DNA of 64,000 bases from Gudongella sp964575895 (GCA_964575895.1 CAZNTE010000006.1:35078-99077); one strand, 5' to 3'. Counted from the first letter of the stretch, positions 24,094-32,786 are shown. Translations and numbers: made by a program. Notes: generated by a model from the letters alone, not told the origin.

Positions 24094-25965
24094 TTAATTC
24101 ATAACTTTTCTTTTACTAAAACCTTTATCTCCATATCCCAATAATCTTACTGCATTTATAATCACTAAAAGTACACTCAATTCATGTACCAACATTCCAA
24201 AGGATAAATTTACAGTTTTAACCAAAACTCCTAATAATAATAGGGCAGCTACGCCAATTGCAAAGTATATGTTTTGTTTCATATTTCTAACTGTTGCTCT
24301 ACTAAGTCCAATTGCATGGGATAGTCTTTTGATTTCCTCTGACATCAGTACAACATCTGCAGTTTCCATTGCAACATCTTTGCCAGCTCCACCAATGGCT
24401 ATACCAAGTTCTGCCGAAGCAAGTGCTGGTGCATCGTTTACTCCATCACCTACCATTGCAGTGGCTCCATACTTCTCTTGCAAAGTTATTACTGCCTTTA
24501 CCTTATCTTCTGGCATTAGTTCAGAATACCATTCGTCGATACCTAATTCATTGGATATAGCCTTAGCGGCTCTTTCATTATCTCCAGTTAGCATAACTAC
24601 TTTTTCAATTCCTAATGATTTTAGATTTTTAATTAAATCCTTGGCATCTTCTCTTACAATATCAGCTATTGCTATAATACCCATTACATTCATATTTAAT
24701 CCTATTAATATGGCAGTTTGCCCTATGTCTTCTTCCTCTTGTAGTATACTTTCATAGGTATCTAGTTTGTACCCATTATCTAATAATAATCTTCTATTTC
24801 CTATTAGGTATTCTTTTCCTTCAATTTTAGCTTTTATACCCTGACCAGTAATTATCTGAGCATCTTCTAAACTACCTTGAATTTCACCTAATTCTTCCTT
24901 AGCATAATTAATTATTGCCCTTCCTAAAGGGTGTTCAGAATAAGATTCAGCTAATGCAGTTACTCTTAATAGTTCATCTTTCTCAATACCAAAGGCTAAA
25001 ACGTCTGTAACCATTGGTTTCCCAAGTGTAAGAGTGCCAGTCTTGTCAAAAGCAAGTACCTTAATCTTTCCAAGCTTTTCCATTATTTCTCCACCCTTAA
25101 CCAAGACTCCATGTTTGGCTCCATTTCCGATACCAGCAACAATGGATACAGGTGTTGATATTACTAAGGCACCAGGACAAGCTATAACCAATAAGGTCAA
25201 TGATAGAACTATATCTCTTGTTACTAGATAAAGTAAAGTTGCTAAAACGATAATTCCTGGAGTATAGTATCTTGAGAACTTCTCTAAAAACTTCTGAGTC
25301 TTTGCTTTCTTATCCTGGGCTTCTTCCACCATTTCTAATATCCTGGCAAAAGTTGTATCATCTCCAACTCTATCTGCACGTACCTTTAGATACCCAGATT
25401 CAACTATGGTTCCAGAAAACACACCATCTTCTACTGACCTATTAACAGGTAGGGATTCTCCTGTTATGGCTGCTTGATTAATATATGCATTCCCTTCAAT
25501 AATAACTCCATCTACTGAAATCTTTTCTCCAGGCTTAATTAAAACAATTTCACCCTCAAGGACATCTTCTGGATCAACCTCTATTTCTTGACCCTCTCTA
25601 ATTACCCTTGCAGTATCTGGGGCTAAATCAAGTAATGCCCTTATTGATGATCTAGTTTTTTCAATCGTTCTTGATTCTAAATAGTCCCCTAACATAAAAA
25701 GAAAGGTAACAGCTGCTGCTTCCCAATACTCTCCAATAAACAAGGCTCCAGTAACTGCTATTGTAACCAAGGCATCAATTCCAACTATCTTGTATTTCAG
25801 TGCTTCAAAAGCATTCTTAAATATGGGAATACCAGCCACTAGAGTTGTTCCAAGCATAAATGCTATAGTAATGGGAGCATATCCTTGAAGTTCCTTTAAT
25901 ATGAAAGATATTACCACCAATACTGATGCAATTATTACTCTATTTTTTTTACTTAGTTTTGTCAT
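24094..25965 (-). CDS. heavy-metal P1B-type ATPase with CPG motif
   Basis: Membrane pump that exports (or loads) a transition metal. The 623-residue protein lacks an N-terminal metal-binding domain and has eight predicted helices, TGES at 168-171, the phosphorylation site DKTGT starting at D307, the HP motif SEHPLG and GDGVNDAPALA. The intramembrane motif is C263-P264-G265 instead of CPC, and the last helix pair contains LVHELSVLLVI rather than the D-containing zinc-type or HEGGT cobalt-type sequence, so the metal cannot be assigned by rule. A separate HMA protein is encoded 16 bp upstream and an Fnr-like regulator 11 bp downstream. Confidence 0.93.
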   Translation of the reverse strand: MTKLSKKNRVIIASVLVVISFILKELQGYAPITIAFMLGTTLVAGIPIFKNAFEALKYKIVGIDALVTIAVTGALFIGEYWEAAAVTFLFMLGDYLESRTIEKTRSSIRALLDLAPDTARVIREGQEIEVDPEDVLEGEIVLIKPGEKISVDGVIIEGNAYINQAAITGESLPVNRSVEDGVFSGTIVESGYLKVRADRVGDDTTFARILEMVEEAQDKKAKTQKFLEKFSRYYTPGIIVLATLLYLVTRDIVLSLTLLVIACPGALVISTPVSIVAGIGNGAKHGVLVKGGEIMEKLGKIKVLAFDKTGTLTLGKPMVTDVLAFGIEKDELLRVTALAESYSEHPLGRAIINYAKEELGEIQGSLEDAQIITGQGIKAKIEGKEYLIGNRRLLLDNGYKLDTYESILQEEEDIGQTAILIGLNMNVMGIIAIADIVREDAKDLIKNLKSLGIEKVVMLTGDNERAAKAISNELGIDEWYSELMPEDKVKAVITLQEKYGATAMVGDGVNDAPALASAELGIAIGGAGKDVAMETADVVLMSEEIKRLSHAIGLSRATVRNMKQNIYFAIGVAALLLLGVLVKTVNLSFGMLVHELSVLLVIINAVRLLGYGDKGFSKRKVMN

Positions 25966-25981
25966 GGTACTCCCTCTCTTT

Positions 25982-26194
25982 CTACTTTTCTTTTAATACT
26001 TCAAAACCTAACTTAGCAATTCTGTTCTTAATTGTTTCTGAATCTACAACATTTTCATCATACTCAAGTTTAATCTTCGATGTATTGAAGAACACTTCGT
26101 ATTCCAATACCCCTTCTGTTTTCTTAAGCATTCCTTCAAGTTTCATTGTACATGATGGACATGTTAAGGTATCTAATTGATATGTTTTTTTCAT
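25982..26194 (-). CDS. stand-alone heavy-metal-associated (HMA) domain protein
   Basis: The 70-residue ferredoxin-like protein has the metal-binding loop TCPSCTMKLEG (Cys12 and Cys15 of the ATG 26194 start), as in CopZ-like chaperones, but with CPSC in place of MxCxxC. It probably hands metal to the adjacent ATPase, which has no HMA domain of its own. The start is placed 7 nt after GAGGAGTGAT; the longer frame begins at a GTG inside this site. It is the first gene of the operon, directly downstream of a perfect palindrome. Confidence 0.88.
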   Translation of the reverse strand: MKKTYQLDTLTCPSCTMKLEGMLKKTEGVLEYEVFFNTSKIKLEYDENVVDSETIKNRIAKLGFEVLKEK

Positions 26195-26224
26195 TTTAAT
26201 CACTCCTCATCTCTATCTCTTAAT

Positions 26225-26230
26225 CTTATA
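26225..26230 (-). promoter_or_regulatory. putative -10 of the metal operon
   Basis: TATAAG on the minus strand, with no good -35 at the expected distance. The predicted start point near 26218 puts the upstream palindrome centre at roughly -41 to -45, the place used by CRP/FNR class II activators. Confidence 0.4.
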
Positions 26231-26254
26231 CTAACTTAATTCTTAATATGATTC

Positions 26255-26270
26255 TTTGACCTAGGTCAAA
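26255..26270. promoter_or_regulatory. Fnr-like palindrome upstream of the metal operon
   Basis: TTTGACCTAGGTCAAA is a perfect 16-bp palindrome with the TTGA...TCAA ends of FNR boxes. It lies 61 bp upstream of the HMA start, in an operon that itself encodes an Fnr-like protein. It does not look like a terminator because there is no loop and no T-tract. Confidence 0.65.
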
Positions 26271-26279
26271 ATTTTGAAT

Positions 26280-27308
26280 TTAATTACTATTATAATAATC
26301 TCTTATACTATTGATGAATCCATCAACATCTTCCTTATTTGTATCAAAGGACATAACTAATCTAATTAAGCCTTCTCTTTCATCTATCACATAGAATCCA
26401 AATCTTTTCAGTAAATGGTCAATTAAATCCTGTTCCATATAGGCAAAAATCATATTTGTTTTAAAATCTGATTTTAACTTAATCTTGTCAAATTCCATCA
26501 ATTTTTCAACCATGTATCTTCCCATACTATTGGCATTAACAGCATTTATCTTCCATACATCTTCATCTAGAAAAGCTAAAAACTGAGCTGATACAAACCT
26601 CATCTTTGACAACAACTGCATTCCTTGTTTTCTATAAAACTTATAGCGGGAAGAGATCTCATTATTTAGAACAACAATAGCCTCACCCATCATCATTCCA
26701 TTTTTTGTTCCACCAAAGGAAAGAATATCAACCCCAGTATCAGTAACCATTTCTTTGAAAGAGGTATCAAGAGCAACTACAGCATTGGAAATTCGTGCCC
26801 CATCCATATGAAGATACATATTATTTTCATGGGCAAAATCAGCAATATCCTTTATTTCATCTAAGGAATATAAGGTTCCCAGTTCAGTTGTTTGAGATAT
26901 GGAAATTACCTTTGGCTGTGATGCATGTTCATCCCCAACCACTGATAGCAGAGGCTTTATATCATCAATTGATACTTTCCCGTCCCTATTAGGTACATGA
27001 ATAATCTTACTTCCACTTATCTTTTCCAGTGCACCGCATTCATCTACATTAATATGGGCAGTATCCGCACTAACAACTCCTTCAAAAGATCTTAGTAATC
27101 CACTAAGTCCTATAACATTTGCTGCAGTTCCAGTTGTAACAAAATACACATCCACATCTTTCCCAAATGAATCTCGCATCTTTTCTATTGCTATTTTTGT
27201 TGTAGTATCAGCTCCATAGGGATAATCGTGTTCAAAATTTGCTTCTAACATAGCTTTAAGTACTTTTTCATGAACCCCTGATGTATTATCACTTTTAAAC
27301 GTTTTCAT
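26280..27308 (-). CDS. ltaE: threonine aldolase family protein (low-specificity L-threonine aldolase type)
   Basis: PLP enzyme splitting L-threonine or allo-threonine to glycine and acetaldehyde. The 342-residue protein shows the family hallmarks: DNTSGVHEKVL start, YGADTTT, the HMDGARISNA segment (about 171-180) and SFGGTKNG with the PLP lysine near residue 203. The length is usual. It is single-gene and divergent from plsY. In a clostridial setting it could supply glycine, or degrade threonine. Direction and exact stereospecificity are inference from the family. Confidence 0.92.
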   Translation of the reverse strand: MKTFKSDNTSGVHEKVLKAMLEANFEHDYPYGADTTTKIAIEKMRDSFGKDVDVYFVTTGTAANVIGLSGLLRSFEGVVSADTAHINVDECGALEKISGSKIIHVPNRDGKVSIDDIKPLLSVVGDEHASQPKVISISQTTELGTLYSLDEIKDIADFAHENNMYLHMDGARISNAVVALDTSFKEMVTDTGVDILSFGGTKNGMMMGEAIVVLNNEISSRYKFYRKQGMQLLSKMRFVSAQFLAFLDEDVWKINAVNANSMGRYMVEKLMEFDKIKLKSDFKTNMIFAYMEQDLIDHLLKRFGFYVIDEREGLIRLVMSFDTNKEDVDGFINSIRDYYNSN

Positions 27309-27374
27309 TATAAATCACTCCTTATTCTATTTAATATTTTTGAATATTATAACCTACTTAAGTATACACTAATA

Positions 27375-27383
27375 TGATATAAT
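27375..27383 (+). promoter_or_regulatory. extended -10 promoter of plsY
   Basis: TGATATAAT, about 29 bp before the ATG at 27412, in the divergent region with the threonine aldolase gene. Confidence 0.5.
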
Positions 27384-27411
27384 CGAATCATCAAAAATTT
27401 GAGGTGGTATC

Positions 27412-28029
27412 ATGTCAAACTATCTAGTTATTGCAATTTTAGGGTATCTATTTGGCTGTCTTCAGTTTGCCTACTTTATAGGGAAATTATACACTAAAAA
27501 AGACATTAGATCCTTGGGTCATGGAAATGCTGGCGCATCTAATGTAGTAGTTTCTATTGGATGGAAACAAGGATTATTAGTGGCTCTACTGGACATACTA
27601 AAAGCTGTAGTATCAGTGCTACTAATAAGATATCTATACCCAGAGTTAGTTCAAGAAAGCTATTTTCCACTTTTTTTAAATGGAATCTTTGTTGTAATTG
27701 GTCATACCTTTCCCTTCTTTCTTAATTTTAAAGGGGGTAAGGGCACGGCATCAACAGTAGGTATGCTTTTGGCTATAAATCTAAACCTTGGATTATTATC
27801 TATATTAATTGTTTTTTTAACCACAGTAATATCAGACTATATAGCAATTGGCGCACTGGCACTTTGGGTTTATATATTAATCCTTCCTCTTTTTCTTAAC
27901 TTGGATTCAAATACTATTATTCTAAATATTATTATGGCTATTGTAATTTTAATTAAACACATCCCAAATATTAAGCGAATAAAAATAAAAGAAGAAAAAG
28001 GCTTAAGAAAAGCCCTTAAAAAGAAATAA
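27412..28029 (+). CDS. plsY: acyl-phosphate:glycerol-3-phosphate acyltransferase PlsY
   Basis: First acylation in phospholipid synthesis, using acyl-phosphate. The 205-residue integral membrane protein has the three conserved motifs: LGHGNAGASNV (about 36-46, the family SxNxGxTN region with changes), the glycine/lysine FKGGKGTAS (about 104-112) and the GHTFPFF histidine segment. The family usually has GSGNxGaTN; here it reads GHGNAGASN, still fitting. The ATG is preceded by GAGGTGGTATC. It ends at a strong bidirectional terminator. Confidence 0.93.
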   Translation: MSNYLVIAILGYLFGCLQFAYFIGKLYTKKDIRSLGHGNAGASNVVVSIGWKQGLLVALLDILKAVVSVLLIRYLYPELVQESYFPLFLNGIFVVIGHTFPFFLNFKGGKGTASTVGMLLAINLNLGLLSILIVFLTTVISDYIAIGALALWVYILILPLFLNLDSNTIILNIIMAIVILIKHIPNIKRIKIKEEKGLRKALKKK

Positions 28030-28056
28030 GCTAACCAAATTAAACTGGTTAGCTTA
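28027..28056. terminator. bidirectional terminator between plsY and the DEAD-box gene
   Basis: TAAGCTAACCA and its complement form an 11-bp stem with an 8-nt loop and T-rich flank. Confidence 0.85.
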
Positions 28057-28059
28057 TAA

Positions 28060-29673
28060 TTATCTTTTCTTCTTACTTTTCTTTTCACTTGCTCTTTCTA
28101 CTTTTACTTTTTGTCCTTTAATTTTCTTACCCTTTAGTCCTTCAATAACATGCTCTGCATAGTCACTCTGAATTTCCATAAAAGTAAATTTATCATATAC
28201 ATCAATATTTCCAATTAATTTTTTACTAAGTCCTGTTTCCTGGAAAATAGCTGATAATAAATGTCTTGGACTAAAGCCATGCTCTTTACCTAAGTTTACA
28301 TGTAATCTGGTAGTTGTAGTACTTCCTTTTAATTTCTTACCAGAATCAACCATATCAAGTTCTTCATGATTTTCAAATAGTTTGTTGTCTTGAATATACA
28401 TCTTTAAAAGTGCAGCTGCAATATCAAAACTATTGTAATCTTCCTGCAGAAGAGCATCTATTATGTTTGAATACTTGTTTAATTCTTCTGATTCCATTTC
28501 TGCCTTTATCTTTGTCGAAATATTCTCAGTATGCTGTGCCTGGATATCCTGTAGTGTAGGTAGATCTTTTCTTTCTATCTTGGTATTGGTATATCTTTGA
28601 ACATCTTTTAGTTTGTATATCTCTCTACCTGATACAAAACTGTAAGCTTTACCTTCTCTACCAGCTCTAGCGGTTCTTCCAATTCTATGCACATAATATT
28701 CTTCGTCCTGTGGCATATCATAGTTAATAACCATATCGATATCATCAACATCTAATCCCCTGGCAGCAACATCAGTAGCCACTAAAATATCAATAGTTCC
28801 TTTTCTGAACTTACCCATTACAGTATCTCTTTGACTTTGTTTTAAGTCTCCATGTAAACCATCTGAAGAGTATCCTCTAGCCTGTAAATCACTTGTAAGT
28901 TCATCAACCTTCTTCTTAGTGTTACAGAATACTATGGTAAGTTTTGGGTTGTGAATATCGATTAATCTAGATAAAATCTCTGTTTTCATATGAGACTTTA
29001 ACTCAAAGTATACTTGTTCAACTTTAGGCACTGTTAGTTCCTTATGAACAACTTTGATGAATTCTGGATTAGTTTGGTATTTAGAAGCAAACCTTCTAAT
29101 TTCTGGAGGCATTGTAGCCGAGAAAAATATTGTCTGTCTTTCTTCTGAAAGAGTATTCATTACTAACTCAATATCATCCCTAAATCCCATGTCAAACATT
29201 TCATCTGCTTCATCAAGCACCATGAACTTAACATTCCCAGTTTTTAAAGTTCTTCTATTTATATGATCAATTACTCTACCTGGTGTTCCTACTACTATTT
29301 GAACGCCTTTTTTCAAGGCTTTAATTTGTCTATCTATTGGTTGGCCACCATAAATAGGTACAACACTTAAGCCTTTCATATACTTTCCAAGCCTGCTTAT
29401 CTCTTCAGATACCTGAATTGATAGCTCTCTTGTAGGGCAAAGGATTAATGCTTGAACAGTCTTATCTTGTGGATTACACATCTCCAATAGAGGTATTCCA
29501 AAAGCCGCCGTTTTTCCTGTACCGGTTTGTGCTTGTCCGATTATATCTTTTCCCTCTAGCAATATAGGGATTGCCTGCGTCTGTATTGGAGATGCTTCTT
29601 CAAAGCCCATATCCTTTACAGCTCTCTTTATGCCTTCTGATAATTGCATTTCTTCAAATCTAAGTTTTTCCAT
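28060..29673 (-). CDS. DEAD-box RNA helicase with DbpA RNA-binding domain
   Basis: ATP-dependent RNA remodelling, likely in ribosome assembly, RNA decay or cold adaptation. The 537-residue protein has all helicase motifs in order: Q motif (IQTQAIP), AQTGTGKTAAF, PTREL, DEAD, SAT, and HRIGRTARAG, followed by a C-terminal DbpA-type RRM (about 450-525, LHVNLGKEHGFSPRHLL) and a Lys/Arg-rich tail. This architecture is that of CshA/DbpA-like (DeaD) proteins. The gene is divergent from the ABC-F gene. An SD GAGGAATTTTTTTTT is present though with long spacing. Confidence 0.94.
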   Translation of the reverse strand: MEKLRFEEMQLSEGIKRAVKDMGFEEASPIQTQAIPILLEGKDIIGQAQTGTGKTAAFGIPLLEMCNPQDKTVQALILCPTRELSIQVSEEISRLGKYMKGLSVVPIYGGQPIDRQIKALKKGVQIVVGTPGRVIDHINRRTLKTGNVKFMVLDEADEMFDMGFRDDIELVMNTLSEERQTIFFSATMPPEIRRFASKYQTNPEFIKVVHKELTVPKVEQVYFELKSHMKTEILSRLIDIHNPKLTIVFCNTKKKVDELTSDLQARGYSSDGLHGDLKQSQRDTVMGKFRKGTIDILVATDVAARGLDVDDIDMVINYDMPQDEEYYVHRIGRTARAGREGKAYSFVSGREIYKLKDVQRYTNTKIERKDLPTLQDIQAQHTENISTKIKAEMESEELNKYSNIIDALLQEDYNSFDIAAALLKMYIQDNKLFENHEELDMVDSGKKLKGSTTTTRLHVNLGKEHGFSPRHLLSAIFQETGLSKKLIGNIDVYDKFTFMEIQSDYAEHVIEGLKGKKIKGQKVKVERASEKKSKKKR

Positions 29674-29846
29674 TAAAAAAAAATTCCTCCTCGTTATTAA
29701 CCTATTAAGTATATATGACTATTGTCCAAATAGCAACCAAAATTTTATTCTTTTGCATATATATAACTCTTTTTGTGTAATTTTAATAGACTTAAATCCA
29801 TATATTAGATATAATCATGTGAGAAAAATGAAAAAAGGAGTAAAAA

Positions 29847-31403
29847 ATGAGTATTTTAAATGTAAGTAATTTAAATCATGGATTTGGTGATAGAGAAATA
29901 TTAAAAAATGTCAACTTTAGACTGCTAAAAGGAGAGCATGTTGGACTAATTGGGGCAAATGGTGAAGGTAAATCATCATTTATGAACATAATAACTGGAA
30001 AATTAGAACCAGATGAAGGTCAAGTTGAATGGTCAAAAAGGGTTAGGGTTGGATATCTTGATCAACATGCATCCTTGGAAAAGGGCATGACTATTCGTGA
30101 TGTATTAAGAACAGCTTTTAAATACCTCTTTGATTTAGAAGGGGAAATGCAGGAAATGTATCTAAAAATGGGTGATGTGGACGAAAGAGAACTTATTCAA
30201 CTACTAGAAGAAGTAGGTACTATTCAGGATATTCTAGACCATAATGATTTCTATGTGATTGATGCAAAAATCGATGAAATAGCTAAAGGATTGGGCCTTG
30301 ATGAAATTGGACTTGAAAAAGATGTTCATGATTTAAGTGGAGGCCAAAGAACTAAGGTGCTCCTAGCTAAGTTACTCCTTGAAAAGCCAGATATTCTTCT
30401 ACTTGATGAGCCAACCAACTATCTGGATGAACAACATATTGAATGGCTAAAAAGATATCTTAATTCTTATGAAAATGCCTTTTTACTAATATCACATGAT
30501 ATTTCATTTTTAAATAGTGTAATTAACCTGATTTATCATATAGAAGATAAAGAATTAAGCAGGTATGTGGGAGATTATGATAATTTTCAAAAGGTATATG
30601 AGGCAAAAAAATCTCAACTGGAAGCAGCTTATAATAGACAACAGCAGGAAATAGCTGATCTGGAAGATTTCGTAAGAAGAAACAAGGCTAGAGTTGCCAC
30701 GAGAAATATGGCTATGTCCAGACAAAAGAAACTTGATAAAATGGATGTTATAGAGCTAGCCAGAGAAAAACCAAAGCCACAGTTTAGCTTTAAAGAAGGA
30801 AGAACAGCAGGAAAACTAGTATTTAAAACTAATGATTTGGTTATTGGCTATGATGAAGCTTTAACCAAGCCCTTAAACCTAATGCTAGAAAGAGGCCAAA
30901 AAATTGCCTTGACCGGTGCAAATGGTTTAGGTAAGACAACTCTACTAAAATCAATCCTTGGACTTATTCCTGCTTTTTCTGGGAGCGTTGAATTAGGTGA
31001 TAATTTAGAGATTGGTTACTTCGAACAAGAGATGAAGGAGAATAACAATAATTCCTGTATTGAAGAGATATGGCAGGAATTTCCAGGCTGGACTCAGTAT
31101 GAAGTAAGGGCTGCCTTGGCAAGGTGTGGACTAACAACAAAGCATATAGAGTCAAAGGTTATGGTACTAAGTGGTGGAGAACAAGCTAAGGTAAGACTTT
31201 GTAAAATAATGAATAAGAATTCTAATATTCTATTACTTGATGAGCCAACTAACCACTTGGATGTGGATGCAAAAGAAGAGTTGAAAAGAGCTTTAAAAGC
31301 TTATAAGGGAGGAATCCTACTTATCTCCCATGAGCCTGAATTCTATAGGGAAGTTGCAACTGAGATATGGAATTGCGAAGGATGGAGCACAAAAATAGTA
31401 TAA
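29847..31403 (+). CDS. ABC-F family ATPase
   Basis: Soluble tandem-ATPase protein that binds the ribosomal E site. The 518-residue product has two ABC domains with Walker A GANGEGKSS (about 37-45) and GANGLGKTT (about 355-363), signatures LSGGQRTKV and LSGGEQAKV, and two LLLDEPTNYLD/LLLDEPTNHLD Walker B motifs, joined by a charged linker (about 255-310). The catalytic glutamates are kept in both. It resembles the housekeeping YbiT/YkpA/Uup-type group more than antibiotic-resistance ABC-Fs, but without alignment that is a guess. The ATG follows AAAAAAGGAG. Confidence 0.92.
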   Translation: MSILNVSNLNHGFGDREILKNVNFRLLKGEHVGLIGANGEGKSSFMNIITGKLEPDEGQVEWSKRVRVGYLDQHASLEKGMTIRDVLRTAFKYLFDLEGEMQEMYLKMGDVDERELIQLLEEVGTIQDILDHNDFYVIDAKIDEIAKGLGLDEIGLEKDVHDLSGGQRTKVLLAKLLLEKPDILLLDEPTNYLDEQHIEWLKRYLNSYENAFLLISHDISFLNSVINLIYHIEDKELSRYVGDYDNFQKVYEAKKSQLEAAYNRQQQEIADLEDFVRRNKARVATRNMAMSRQKKLDKMDVIELAREKPKPQFSFKEGRTAGKLVFKTNDLVIGYDEALTKPLNLMLERGQKIALTGANGLGKTTLLKSILGLIPAFSGSVELGDNLEIGYFEQEMKENNNNSCIEEIWQEFPGWTQYEVRAALARCGLTTKHIESKVMVLSGGEQAKVRLCKIMNKNSNILLLDEPTNHLDVDAKEELKRALKAYKGGILLISHEPEFYREVATEIWNCEGWSTKIV

Positions 31404-31414
31404 GACAAAATTAT

Positions 31415-31438
31415 GACCCTAGAAAAAAATCTAGGGTC
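31415..31438. terminator. terminator shared by the ABC-F and heliorhodopsin genes
   Basis: GACCCTAGA and TCTAGGGTC pair around AAAAAA, followed on the plus strand by TTTCTATTATTAT. Confidence 0.85.
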
Positions 31439-31447
31439 TTTCTATTA

Positions 31448-32233
31448 TTATGGTTGCATGGCTCCAAATAGCACTAGCCAGGCAAGTATTGATTTTGCAA
31501 CTAAACTAAGGATAATATAAACTCTTTCTCCGTAAATGTAGTCCTTCCATTTCCCAATTTTTTTGTACTGTAGAATCATATTAATAGGGAAGGTATTGAA
31601 AGCTACAAAATAAGTTACTACAATAGCCCATACAAACCAAGGAACTGAAGAAAAGTTACCAGTACCAAACATATAGATGAATATAGCAATCCAAGGTGCA
31701 ATACCTGCTATGGATCCCCAAACAAATGGACCCCAGTCTACTTTTTCCTTCCCTGAGTTAAGTTGTTCCATTACTAGGCCAAATAAATTCATTGAAGCAT
31801 TTACAAAAAATATTAGAACTAAAGATGCTATATCATATATTCCAAATAATGTAGCTATTAAAACAATCATAATTGATGAACTTATTGCATACTCAAACCA
31901 TCTGAACTTGTTTATTCCCTTTTGCAGATCCCTATTATATATATCATTGGTAATCTTTGGTAGTGAAATTATTGCATGTGCTAATGCAGATATTATCAAA
32001 AACATAGAAACTAATACGCCAAATGGCAATTGAAATAATACCTTTGATTGGACCTCTAATGATCTAGTAGCAGGGTTAAATGCCAAAAAGAACTGTGTAA
32101 TATCTGGTGTGAACTCACCTATTGTCTGAATAACAGAAGTAGCTAAGAATAGCATTACTATACCTTGAATTAGATGTAGTCCTCCCATAATAATGTTAAA
32201 TCGTCTTAATTTTGATAGTGTTATACTCTTCAT
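31448..32233 (-). CDS. heliorhodopsin
   Basis: Seven-helix retinal protein of the heliorhodopsin family (N-terminus inside, opposite to type 1 rhodopsins), a light sensor or light-driven enzyme partner and not an ion pump in known cases. The 261-residue length fits. Seen: RRFNIIMGGLHLIQG with the conserved His20, ALAHAII with His86, KFRWFEYAISSS with the probable counterion Glu114, and LSLVAKSILAW in the last helix with Lys247 for the retinal Schiff base. A GGGGGAT site precedes the ATG. It lies 103 bp after msrB on the same strand. No retinal synthesis gene is seen in the window. Confidence 0.93.
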   Translation of the reverse strand: MKSITLSKLRRFNIIMGGLHLIQGIVMLFLATSVIQTIGEFTPDITQFFLAFNPATRSLEVQSKVLFQLPFGVLVSMFLIISALAHAIISLPKITNDIYNRDLQKGINKFRWFEYAISSSIMIVLIATLFGIYDIASLVLIFFVNASMNLFGLVMEQLNSGKEKVDWGPFVWGSIAGIAPWIAIFIYMFGTGNFSSVPWFVWAIVVTYFVAFNTFPINMILQYKKIGKWKDYIYGERVYIILSLVAKSILAWLVLFGAMQP

Positions 32234-32269
32234 TTTTATCCCCCAATATCTTTTTATTACATATATACC

Positions 32270-32324
32270 CTTTTTGTGATATTAAACACAGTTTATAAAA
32301 ATATATATTTCTTTTTGTGATATT
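32270..32324. repeat. direct repeats upstream of the heliorhodopsin gene
   Basis: CTTTTTGTGATATT occurs at 32270-32283 and again at 32311-32324, 41 bp apart (near four helical turns), in the 103-bp gap between msrB and the heliorhodopsin gene. The first copy continues to TTGTGATATTAAACACAG (32274-32291), which looks like a TTGTGA-CACA(A) Rex-type palindrome. Regulator unknown. Confidence 0.6.
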
Positions 32325-32336
32325 TCTATAGAAGCT

Positions 32337-32786
32337 CTAGAATATAACCAAATATTCTTCATAGCCTTCTTCCATCAATTTATCCTTAGGTATAAATCTT
32401 AATGCAGCACCATTTATACAATATCTTAGCCCACCTTTATCCATAGGACCATCTGTGAACACATGCCCCAAGTGGGAATCAGCTAAATTACTTCTAACTT
32501 CTGTTCTTATCATTAAATGACTAAAATCCTTTTTCTCTTTAATCATTTCCTTATCTATGGGTTTAGAAAAGCTTGGCCAACCACAGCCAGCATCAAACTT
32601 ATCAGTAGAAGAAAATAAGGGTTCCCCTGAAACTATATCCACATATATACCCTCTTGAAAATTTTGGTCATATTCATGAGTATGGGGTCTTTCGGTTCCA
32701 TTTTCTTGCGTTACCTTATAAGATATGTCGCTTAATCTTGCTTTTAACTCATCTTTACTAGGTTTTTTAAAATCTTTATTTACCAT
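32337..32786 (-). CDS. msrB: peptide-methionine (R)-S-oxide reductase
   Basis: Repairs methionine-R-sulfoxide in proteins. The 149-residue stand-alone MsrB has the catalytic cysteine at 123 in RYCINGAALRF and the CGWPSF segment near residue 68-73. The paired CxxC zinc motifs of many MsrBs are absent, as in several Firmicutes enzymes. It is a cysteine, not selenocysteine, form. The ATG follows GGAGGTG. The heliorhodopsin gene lies next on the strand, which suggests co-expression in response to light or photo-oxidative damage. No msrA is seen here. Confidence 0.95.
   Translation of the reverse strand: MVNKDFKKPSKDELKARLSDISYKVTQENGTERPHTHEYDQNFQEGIYVDIVSGEPLFSSTDKFDAGCGWPSFSKPIDKEMIKEKKDFSHLMIRTEVRSNLADSHLGHVFTDGPMDKGGLRYCINGAALRFIPKDKLMEEGYEEYLVIF

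Noticed and set aside
24269..24757. 162-residue open frame on the plus strand inside the P1B-ATPase gene
   Set aside because: Low-complexity Ser/Ile/Ala composition, antisense to conserved ATPase motifs, no start signal.
29847..31403. Antibiotic-resistance ABC-F
   Set aside because: The linker and motifs look like general translation ABC-Fs and there is no regulatory leader or resistance context; not claimed.
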